The position numbers and the translations under genes were made by a program. This document shows, in pieces, positions 7,220 to 13,196 of a DNA stretch of 20,283 nucleotides (positions are counted from its first letter, which is position 1; the number at the start of each line of letters is the position of its first letter). Where the stretch lies: positions 1 through 20,283 of the forward strand of contig JAHDDN010000048.1 in assembly GCA_020629335.1 (NCBI GenBank). Direction: 5' to 3'. This stretch comes from Chitinophagales bacterium. Lineage in GTDB: Bacteria > Bacteroidota > Bacteroidia > Chitinophagales > UBA2359. Below the pieces are notes generated by a model. The model ran no database searches. It was given only the letters and a program-made list of their open reading frames with translations, and was not told where the DNA came from.

Positions 7220-8089
7220 TTAATTGGGTTTTTCCATGTCAAAATTGGCCTCGTCTATTCGATTTTGCTTGACGACTCTTCTGCAAATTAGGATACTAAA
7301 TTCGTATAGGAAGTAAACGGGTACTGCGATGAGCACTTGTGTCCATACATCGGCGGGGGTAATAATGGCTGATATGACCAGTATGACAATGAGTGCATGA
7401 CGTCTGTAGAGGCGCATGTCTTCTGGGGTGATAATGCCTATTTTGGCGAGGAAATAAACGACCATGGGTAGTTCAAACATGATGCCTGTAGCTAGGACAA
7501 TGGTGGTGATGATGGCCATATAGGAGCTTAGTGCAATGACGTTATTGACTTCCGTACTGATGGAGTAAGTGGCGAAGAAGTTAATCGAGAAGGGGGAGAG
7601 GATGAAGTAACCGAATATTACGCCTATACTGAATAGTACGGAGGTAAAGAAGACGATTCCTCTGGTGTATCTTACTTCTGAATCATAAAGCCCTGGCTTA
7701 ATGAAACGCCATATTTCCCAGAATGCGTAGGGAAAGCCGAATATGAGTCCGATGATCAGGGAAACTTTGATGTGTGCTAAGAATTGCCCTGCCATTTCTA
7801 AATTGGCAACTGTGAATTGGGCTGGTTTTAGACACATTAGATCGCCTAAACCTATGGCATGTGAAATACTACAAAAGCCTTGATAGGTGAGAAAACTTTC
7901 ATTTTTGGGTCCAAATATGATGGTATCGAAGATAAAACCCTTTGCTAAGAAAGATATAAAAGCAAAGACCGCTATGGCTCCTAATGAACGAATAATATGC
8001 CATCTTAATTCTTCAAGATGATCAAAGAAGCTCATCTCTGTTTCTTGTACCTGATCAAGTGGTGTATTTGTAGGAAGCTGTGAAGACAT
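7220..8089 (-). CDS. tatC: Twin-arginine translocase subunit TatC
   Basis: TatC is the integral inner-membrane receptor of the Tat pathway, which exports folded proteins carrying a twin-arginine signal. The conserved N-terminal signature MSFFDHLEELRWHIIRS is at 19-35 in the chosen frame. Six hydrophobic segments follow, with the family motif GFPYAFWEIWRFIKPGLYDSE in the first cytoplasmic loop region and FELPMVVYFLAKIGIITPE later. The first periplasmic loop is longer than in E. coli TatC and contains Cys residues, a form common in Bacteroidota. I chose the ATG at 8089 (289 residues). An ATG at 8149 would add 20 residues, but its codons fall in the arm of the adjacent palindrome, so that extension is doubtful. 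No tatA is seen nearby. Confidence 0.93.
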   Translation of the reverse strand: MSSQLPTNTPLDQVQETEMSFFDHLEELRWHIIRSLGAIAVFAFISFLAKGFIFDTIIFGPKNESFLTYQGFCSISHAIGLGDLMCLKPAQFTVANLEMAGQFLAHIKVSLIIGLIFGFPYAFWEIWRFIKPGLYDSEVRYTRGIVFFTSVLFSIGVIFGYFILSPFSINFFATYSISTEVNNVIALSSYMAIITTIVLATGIMFELPMVVYFLAKIGIITPEDMRLYRRHALIVILVISAIITPADVWTQVLIAVPVYFLYEFSILICRRVVKQNRIDEANFDMEKPN

Positions 8090-8130
8090 AAATTTTTGTA
8101 AATTTGGCTTAAAGTTACGTAAGTAATCAC

Positions 8131-8303
8131 TAATTAAGTACCTAAACATAAATAATCATCACTTTTGATGGCTTAATTTTGCGCTGTACTGCGTTACTTT
8201 TTTTAGTAATAGCGCTGCTATTCCGTCAAAAAAGTGCCTTGTTCAGCATAAAATTAATCTCATCAAAGAAGTGTCGATTATTTTCATTCAGGTACTTAGG
8301 TAA
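8131..8303. repeat. Near-complete 173-bp intergenic palindrome, copy 2
   Basis: TAATTAAGTACCTAAACAT (8131-8149) pairs with the reverse complement of 8286-8303. AATAATC..CACTT.TTGATG (8150-8169) pairs with 8261-8282, and TTAATTTTGCGCTG with CAGCATAAAATTAA. The core AATAGCGCTGCTATT (8208-8222) is a perfect hairpin. The centre matches copy 1 (6299-6472): CTGCGTTA, AATAGCnnnGCTAT, CGTCAAA and TGCCTTG in the same order and spacing. It fills the space between the divergent tatC and thpR genes, so it overlaps both of their promoter regions. Confidence 0.85.
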
Positions 8304-8312
8304 ACAAATTCA

Positions 8313-8855
8313 ATGGAAAAAAGACTATTTATCGGGATTGCTATACCCAAAGTTATTCAAACATCTATACTTGAATTACCCAAATATTATCGGGAGTATG
8401 ATGATATTAAGTGGACGAGGCCAGCAAACCTTCATATTACTCTCTGCTATATAGGCGAAGTCCCTGAAGAGATGTTAGTGAATATTTGTGCTAGTATACA
8501 GCTTATTTGTAAGGATTTTGAGCCATTCAAGCTTTCTTTTAATCGACTTTCTTTGGCTCCTAATAATCGAGATGCCCGAATGATATGGGCTAAGTATCAG
8601 TCTAATGAGGTATTTGCATCGCTTTCCTTAGCATTTTATCGTTTTTTTGATAAAATACAACTCACGCAGAATTTTCACTCTCAACCTATTCCGCATATTA
8701 CTTTAGCCCGATTTAAGTCTGCTAGTGCTATCCCTATTAGAGGGGAAATCAATGATAAGGCTATTCGGGTCAGTCGAATCGTACTTTGGGAATCTATTTT
8801 ATTAGAGAGCGGGCAGAGAGTTTATGAAGCATTGGATTATTTTTACTTAGGTTAA
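8313..8855 (+). CDS. thpR: RNA 2',3'-cyclic phosphodiesterase (2'-5' RNA ligase family)
   Basis: This 180-residue protein of the 2H phosphoesterase superfamily is predicted to open 2',3'-cyclic phosphates on RNA; the family was first described as a tRNA 2'-5' ligase. Both HxT motifs are present: H41-I-T43-L in NLHITLCYIGE and H128-I-T130-L in PHITLARFK. The start MEKRLFIGIAIP is the usual first strand of the fold, so the ATG at 8313 is well supported. RNA ligase activity versus phosphodiesterase activity cannot be told from sequence. The start lies about 10 nt beyond the edge of the 8131-8303 palindrome, so its promoter must be inside or very close to that repeat. The physiological role of bacterial ThpR is still not settled. 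Confidence 0.9.
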   Translation: MEKRLFIGIAIPKVIQTSILELPKYYREYDDIKWTRPANLHITLCYIGEVPEEMLVNICASIQLICKDFEPFKLSFNRLSLAPNNRDARMIWAKYQSNEVFASLSLAFYRFFDKIQLTQNFHSQPIPHITLARFKSASAIPIRGEINDKAIRVSRIVLWESILLESGQRVYEALDYFYLG

Positions 8856-9132
8856 TACCCCCTTTTGTAGGTTAAATCATACTGCCTTATTTCATATTTG
8901 TACATTTTCCATTTTTATATTTTAGCATTTTGGGCATATCTTAAAAAAATTTCAAAAAAACTTATTGATTGATTTTCAATTCATTATGTCAAATAATCAA
9001 TGGCGTATTTGTTTGTTTATAAAAACTGGCATCACACTTGCTTTATTACTTACCAGAAATGATAACACACATATTTTTAAGCCTTTTTTGAAAACACACA
9101 CACACTTTTTATTTAAAGAAACACGAAAACTG

Positions 9133-10962
9133 ATGCTAATGCAAGTGCTAATACATATTAAAAACAGCCTATTTCTTCTCAGCCTTTGTTTGCTTTTAGT
9201 TACTAAACTTTCTGCTAATAATGCTGATTTAAGAGGATTACAATTTTTTCAAGGCACTTTTGAGGAAGCCCTTGTTTTGGCGGAAGAAACGAATCAATCA
9301 ATTTTCGTGGACGTATATGCTGACTGGTGCAAGCCCTGCTTATATGTCGAAAAAGAAATTTTTACCGACGAGGATGTTAGAGAATTACTCAACAATAACT
9401 TCATCTGCTATAGAGTCAATATTGACACTCCTGAAGGCAGATTCTTCGAACAGCAATATAATGTAAGTGGATTACCTGATTTCTTATTTATAGATGAGCA
9501 GGGGAAGGTCATGTATCGTGAAACTGGCTTACAAGATAAGTATGCCTTATTAGCACTAAGTCATCGAGCCTTGAATATGCCTTATTATATTGAATTAGAA
9601 GGGGAGGAGGTTTTATTTACAGCAGAAGATTTGGAAGATGAGTCTTTCAGATTAAAGCAACCAACTTTTCGCAAGCAAAAAACAAAGCGTCAATCGGCTT
9701 CTACTTGGGATAACTTATTTGGCAAAAAAGCTAAAAAAAGCCATACAAGAAATCGTTCTTATCAAGTTCCAGCAGTAGTAGAGGAAGATATTTCTAAAGC
9801 GCCTCAAACACCTGAGTTCTTACGTAGGAAAGAAAGACCAAGCAATCCAACTCCGCCAGCAGTAGTAGAGGAACGAGTTTATAAAACACCTGAAACGCCT
9901 GAGTTTTTGCAATTTAATAGAAAAGAGAATTGTCCTGAAAAAAATAATGACGAATACCGCCATGTTTGGGAAGGAGATAACAATTCTAACAAGCAGGAAT
10001 ACGAGGCTTATGCTAATCAAAATACAGACGAGATCGCCTTTTATCAAGAAGAACAAACACACACGAATAGAAACGCTAATACACCAACTTATCAATCAAC
10101 TAAGACAAACAAAAATTTCTCTAAGGATATTGAACACCCCAACGACACACAACATTTACCTAATCAATATCATTCTATGAGTTTAGCAGCTATGCAAGCT
10201 GAATATCACGCAGGCAATCGCAAAACGGCTTTCCTTTTTGCTTATGCCTACCAACTAAAACAACATCAATTACCAGCTTATGGGGTAGTTGACAAATATC
10301 TTAACAAAGTTAGTTTAACACGTCAAATACACTCACAAGCTAATCTACAATTCATTTATGACTTTGCAGATGATCTAAGCACGAAGGCGCTTGATATGTT
10401 CATCTTACACAAAGATGCATTATATCACCAGTTTGCTCCTTCACATATCGACTTAAAACTAAGAAGTATACTCATGGCCGGTGTTCAGGAAGCCGTCCTT
10501 TATGATGACCCTGATCTATATCACTACATCAGCAATACTGCTCAAAAAAGTAATATAGGAGATGAAGCAAAATTGCTTTTTGACATCCGAACAACTTATT
10601 TCAAAGGAGTAGGACAATGGGATAAATACGTGTGGACCATTACTAACTACATGGATAAATACCCATCAGATGATCCAGTCTTTCTAAATCAAAATGCTTG
10701 GGAAGTATATCAATATACGGACAATAAAGGCTATTTGAGAAAAGCTATTGGCTGGGCTGAAAAGTCTATCTCTTTACACACACAATACTATAACTTCGAT
10801 ACCTACGCTCATCTACTACACAAGTTAGGCTACCACAATGACGCTTATCAAGCTGCTCACCAGGCTCTTGAATTAGCACAGAATAGTGGCAAAAATAGTG
10901 CTTCCACATTAGAGCTTTTACGACAAATGAGTAGTGGAATAAACGCAGGTATACAAAGATAA
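9133..10962 (+). CDS. Secreted thioredoxin-domain protein with low-complexity linker and C-terminal TPR-like region
   Basis: From the ATG at 9133 the protein has 609 residues: a signal peptide (1-28, IKNSLFLLSLCLLLVTKLSA), a thioredoxin-like domain (about 35-145), a polar linker (about 165-345) and a helical repeat region to the end. The thioredoxin domain has DVYADWCKPC with both cysteines (C66, C69) and the cis-Pro segment SGLPDFLFID, so redox activity is plausible in the periplasm. The linker contains a 29-residue duplicated unit (PAVVEE...TPEFL) and is rich in Asn, Gln and Thr. The C-terminal part (AMQAEYHAGNRKTAFLFAYAY... and NFDTYAHLLHKLGYHNDAYQAAHQAL) looks like TPRs. I rejected the frame start at TTG 8965 because it would put 56 residues before the signal sequence. 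The 277 nt upstream (8856-9132) holds no other gene I can support. Confidence 0.82.
   Translation: MLMQVLIHIKNSLFLLSLCLLLVTKLSANNADLRGLQFFQGTFEEALVLAEETNQSIFVDVYADWCKPCLYVEKEIFTDEDVRELLNNNFICYRVNIDTPEGRFFEQQYNVSGLPDFLFIDEQGKVMYRETGLQDKYALLALSHRALNMPYYIELEGEEVLFTAEDLEDESFRLKQPTFRKQKTKRQSASTWDNLFGKKAKKSHTRNRSYQVPAVVEEDISKAPQTPEFLRRKERPSNPTPPAVVEERVYKTPETPEFLQFNRKENCPEKNNDEYRHVWEGDNNSNKQEYEAYANQNTDEIAFYQEEQTHTNRNANTPTYQSTKTNKNFSKDIEHPNDTQHLPNQYHSMSLAAMQAEYHAGNRKTAFLFAYAYQLKQHQLPAYGVVDKYLNKVSLTRQIHSQANLQFIYDFADDLSTKALDMFILHKDALYHQFAPSHIDLKLRSILMAGVQEAVLYDDPDLYHYISNTAQKSNIGDEAKLLFDIRTTYFKGVGQWDKYVWTITNYMDKYPSDDPVFLNQNAWEVYQYTDNKGYLRKAIGWAEKSISLHTQYYNFDTYAHLLHKLGYHNDAYQAAHQALELAQNSGKNSASTLELLRQMSSGINAGIQR
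9769..9942 (+). repeat. 87-bp in-frame direct repeat in the linker of the thioredoxin-TPR gene
   Basis: CCAGCAGTAGTAGAGGAA occurs at 9769-9786 and again at 9856-9873, exactly 87 bp (29 codons) apart. Both copies are followed by similar sequence encoding KxPxTPEFL. The unit is probably a recent tandem duplication in a disordered linker. Confidence 0.75.
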
Positions 10963-10973
10963 CTATAAGAATA

Positions 10974-11082
10974 CTGTAAGGGGTGGTTCCCCTACAGGGT
11001 AACTTTTTCAATAGGAATGAAATACCGAATTTACTCATTCCGAGAGTAGATAACACTACTTTCAATGAAGCAATTTGCTTCA
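10974..11082 (+). other. Run of four consecutive hairpins in the 3' region of the thioredoxin-TPR gene
   Basis: Four stems follow one another with almost no spacing between the last three. They are 10974-10997 (CTGTA-a-GGGG / CCCCTACAG), 11014-11041 (GGAATGA / TCATTCC), 11042-11063 (GAGAGTAG / CTACTTTC with one G-T pair) and 11066-11082 (TGAAGCA / TGCTTCA). The first is followed at a short distance by TTTTT. An intrinsic terminator follows at 11112. There is no open frame worth calling. It could be a structured 3' UTR or a small RNA. No promoter was found just upstream. Confidence 0.5.
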
Positions 11083-11111
11083 CTATGCACGCTTTTATAT
11101 TTTTGGTTATT

Positions 11112-11148
11112 AGCCATGAGTACTTGCTCTGTACTCATGGCTTTTTTT
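11112..11148 (+). terminator. Intrinsic terminator after the thioredoxin-TPR gene
   Basis: A perfect 12-bp stem, AGCCATGAGTAC (11112-11123) with GTACTCATGGCT (11131-11142), encloses a 7-nt loop and runs directly into a T tract. It is oriented for plus-strand transcripts. Confidence 0.9.
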
Positions 11149-11156
11149 ATGCTTAA

Positions 11157-11195
11157 ACAAAAAAAGCGACTACCATATAAATGATAACCGCTTTT
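11157..11195 (-). terminator. Intrinsic terminator of the 11221-11895 gene
   Basis: On the minus strand AAAAGCG-GTTA pairs with TAGT-CGCTTTT around a loop of about 12 nt, and the 3' side continues as TTTTTTTGTTT. It lies 26 nt past the stop of the leftward TPR gene. Confidence 0.7.
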
Positions 11196-11220
11196 CCTTT
11201 TTATTGATAAATTTAGAGTA

Positions 11221-11895
11221 TTATTCCGAACACTTTTTCATTAACTCATCTAACTGAGGACCTGACCCCCAATTAGGATGAATAGAAGATGCTGGCTCAA
11301 ATTTTTCAAATAACTCTGCTGCCTGATTAATTAAAGGACAAGCATTTGCTTTTCCACCACCCCACATTTCTGGTGTATAAAACTTACTAATACCATTCAA
11401 ATAAGGTGCTCTTGGATTATTTGGATTTTGCTTTTCAGCCTCCATCAAAAGTCCACCTGCAAGTGGGCCATACTTTTGACCTCTCGACATCGGATCAACT
11501 GAAATTCTTGCTTGTGCAGAATAAGCCTTTAAAACGGTAATCTCCGAATCTTCACCTGCCATTTCAGCAGCCTTATCAATCAACTCATCCGCTTTATCTA
11601 AATAAACATCCACCTTATCCATATCCGACTGCGCTATCATAAAAGCCATATTTACATAACTATAAGCCGCATAATAATTTGGTAACCAATTTTCCTTTTC
11701 CACATTCCCCACACGCTCAAATAAATTAGCTAACTCCTGCATTTCACTAATTTCCTTTGCTGCATCTAATTTTGCAATATTAGATTCCATCATCTTAATA
11801 AAGCGTTGTTGCTTGACCTCCGCATTTTTTGTCTGACCAAATGCAGTGCCCGCAAAAACTAATAATACTAAAGTTAAAGTCAAAAGTTTTTTCAT
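11221..11895 (-). CDS. Secreted TPR-type protein with MWGGGK motif
   Basis: The 224-residue protein begins with a signal peptide (MKKLLTLTLVLLVFAGTAFGQ, 1-21). The mature part is helical: WLPNYYAAYSYVNMAFM, a MDKVDVYLDKADELIDKAAEMA helix pair, and VLKAYSAQARISVDPMSRG..YGPLAGGLLMEAEKQNPNNPRAPYLNG. The MWGGGKANACPLINQAAELFEKF...HPNWGSG ending matches a Bacteroidota family of exported TPR-like proteins I recognise by pattern. No function is established for the family. It lacks catalytic motifs, so a structural or interaction role is more likely than an enzyme. Two Cys, in NACPL and KKCSE, could form a disulfide. It has its own consensus promoter and terminator, so it is a single-gene transcription unit convergent with the thioredoxin-TPR gene. 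Confidence 0.88.
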   Translation of the reverse strand: MKKLLTLTLVLLVFAGTAFGQTKNAEVKQQRFIKMMESNIAKLDAAKEISEMQELANLFERVGNVEKENWLPNYYAAYSYVNMAFMIAQSDMDKVDVYLDKADELIDKAAEMAGEDSEITVLKAYSAQARISVDPMSRGQKYGPLAGGLLMEAEKQNPNNPRAPYLNGISKFYTPEMWGGGKANACPLINQAAELFEKFEPASSIHPNWGSGPQLDELMKKCSE

Positions 11896-11937
11896 TTTAA
11901 AGTGATTTTTAGTGTCGATGAATCAAATTTATTTAAA

Positions 11938-11968
11938 CAAAAATACATTATTTATACGCCCATTCAAA
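11938..11968 (-). promoter_or_regulatory. Consensus Bacteroidota promoter for the 11221-11895 gene
   Basis: On the minus strand TTTG (11965-11968), exactly 19 nt, then TATTTTTG (11938-11945) fit the TTTG-N19-TAnnTTTG promoter. The start point would be near 11931, about 36 nt before the ATG. A second TAAATTTG lies a few bases downstream but has no -33 partner. Confidence 0.75.
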
Positions 11969-12014
11969 TATTTTGGCGACAAGTCGACTAAATCAAACGC
12001 CTATTTCTTTTAAT

Positions 12015-12224
12015 TGGGCGTGCCCCTTCCTTATTTTTCATCGAACCGTAGGGGCGCTACCTATGTGTGCGCCCTCCGATGAAAAATAAGGAAGGGTCGG
12101 GCTGTCCGCTCTTATGTGGCTATGCTGCTCTAAGTTCGCTAAGTGCTGCTTGTCTCTTAGGAGCCTGCGCATCACTAAGCTACCTAAGTCGCCGCATAAA
12201 CGCCACATACCGCTTCCATCCCTC
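12015..12224 (-). repeat. Structured intergenic repeat, copy B
   Basis: Read on the minus strand it opens AGGGATGGAAGCGG. A long stem follows, TATGTGGC-gtt-TATGCGGC pairing to GCAGCATAGCCACATA, then GCGGACAGCCCGACC. A second hairpin has a perfect 20-bp stem (12024-12043 with 12077-12096) and an inner GGGCGC/GCGCCC hairpin, and the element ends GGGGCACGCCCAATTAAAA. The opening, the first stem and the GGACAGCCCGAC block match copy A (6927-7175), while the second hairpin is unrelated in sequence. It lies upstream of both the 11221-11895 gene and the rightward gene at 12623. The minus-strand open frame inside it (12038-12235) is not protein-like. Confidence 0.85.
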
Positions 12225-12622
12225 ACGCAAATCATTCAAAGATTAATTCACAAAAAAAATAAAGCAAAAAAACTGTAAAAGATTCATAATTAACGCCTCT
12301 AAATCGTCTAATTTTAACATAAATTCACACAACTAATGCAGGAAAATTTTCGTTAAAATATTAAGAATATTATTCGGAATAAATTTTTATATATGGCGAT
12401 TTTTTCGTAACATTGTATTGTACTTTTTGATTAAACCGCTAATATATTTTCCAGTCTATAAATGACTGTTTATCAAGGCTTTTAAGTGTTTATTATTTCC
12501 CCAGCTAATTCTCTAAAACATTTAAACTTGATACGTTTTTACCAATCGAATCAAGTTTATTTCATTTCAAATTGAAATGATGTTATCACTATCATTCACA
12601 CTAACAATATTTATCAACAACA
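12225..12622. other. AT-rich gene-free leader region upstream of the 12623 gene
   Basis: About 400 nt of very AT-rich sequence between repeat copy B and the ATG at 12623. Apart from the two inverted repeats at 12523-12580, I see no coding frame, RNA gene or clear consensus promoter. GTACTTTTTG near 12420-12430 is one base off the TAnnTTTG spacing. The length suggests a regulated or long-leader transcript. Confidence 0.5.
12523..12580. promoter_or_regulatory. Two adjacent inverted repeats before the 12623 gene (operator-like or leader hairpins)
   Basis: The first has perfect 10-bp arms, TAAACTTGAT (12523-12532) and ATCAAGTTTA (12550-12559), with a 17-nt loop. The second is TCATTTCAA-a-TTGAAATGA (12562-12580), 9-bp arms about a single central base. 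The short centre of the second fits a dimeric regulator site better than an RNA hairpin. Both lie within 100 nt of the ATG at 12623. Confidence 0.5.
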
Positions 12623-13117
12623 ATGGCGTTAACCTTATTTAATTTTTTCAGAAAAAAAAGGCCCTCGAACGAAAGTCAAGCCTTACTGGAAATACAAAAC
12701 GAACTCAAAATTAATATTGATTCAGTAGGTAGCACACTAACACCAAAAGAAACACTACTGCGCCAATTGGAGGATATGGATTCTCCACTTAATGAAAAAG
12801 AGTTACTACTTCTTTCTACAAAGCTTCAACTCAAAAGTGATGCTTTCGATAACGCATGGCTGGAAACTACGCTACCCAATACCAAAAAGGATATTATGGT
12901 GCGTCTTTCTAAACTCTATGCGGCACAAGAGCATGTCACTAAACTTGACCACCACTTTGTCGAGCAATACTACACACAAATCATCGAAAACTTAACGACT
13001 TTAAGTGTTCGCAATAACGATAGTATTAACGCACTCAGAAGCTTCGTTTTTGAAGCCAAAAGACTACAACAGCATATGCATAGAATGAATCTGTACATGG
13101 AACAACAAACTGCCTAA
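12623..13117 (+). CDS. Uncharacterised helical cytoplasmic protein
   Basis: I do not recognise this 164-residue protein. It begins MALTLFNFFRKKRP, a short amphipathic or weakly hydrophobic start followed by basic residues, too short and polar to be a signal peptide or a full membrane segment. The remainder is predicted helical by eye: LLEIQNELKINI, ETLLRQLEDMDSPLNEKELLLLSTKLQL, KDIMVRLSKLYAAQEHVTKLDHHFVEQYYTQIIENL, and a C-terminal heptad-like helix (INALRSFVFEAKRLQQHMHRMNLYM). It has no cysteine, no catalytic motif and no zinc site. The composition matches neighbouring genes. It has a long upstream region with two inverted repeats and a strong terminator downstream, so it is a well-delimited single-gene unit. 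A scaffold or regulatory role is possible but unsupported. Confidence 0.75.
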   Translation: MALTLFNFFRKKRPSNESQALLEIQNELKINIDSVGSTLTPKETLLRQLEDMDSPLNEKELLLLSTKLQLKSDAFDNAWLETTLPNTKKDIMVRLSKLYAAQEHVTKLDHHFVEQYYTQIIENLTTLSVRNNDSINALRSFVFEAKRLQQHMHRMNLYMEQQTA

Positions 13118-13121
13118 GTAC

Positions 13122-13190
13122 TAAATTAATAATAAAAAAGGTGATAGGGTACTTAAATATCCTATCACCTTTTTTTATTATTAATTTTAT
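13122..13190. terminator. Very long bidirectional intrinsic terminator
   Basis: A stem of about 26 bp (13122-13148 with 13161-13189, one bulged T) has a GC-containing top GGTGATAGG/CCTATCACC, a run of A on the left flank and a run of T on the right. It terminates both the rightward 12623 gene and the leftward paaN gene. The apical loop region is GTACTTAAATAT. Confidence 0.9.
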
Positions 13191-13196
13191 AGAATA

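Noticed and set aside
8179..8454. 91-codon plus-strand open frame overlapping the start of thpR
   Set aside because: It is read from the palindrome and a shifted frame of thpR; the thpR frame has both HxT motifs.
8965..9132. 56-residue N-terminal extension of the thioredoxin-TPR protein
   Set aside because: It begins at a TTG and would bury the clear signal peptide that begins at 9133.
10766..11083. 105-codon minus-strand open frame across the end of the thioredoxin-TPR gene
   Set aside because: It is antisense to a well-supported gene and runs through the hairpin array.
10974..11148. tRNA or other standard structural RNA in the hairpin array
   Set aside because: No acceptor stem, T-loop or CCA pattern, and no resemblance I can defend to tmRNA, SRP or RNase P RNA.
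12038..12235. 65-codon minus-strand open frame
   Set aside because: It lies inside structured repeat copy B, has composition dictated by hairpin arms and no counterpart reading frame in copy A in the same orientation.
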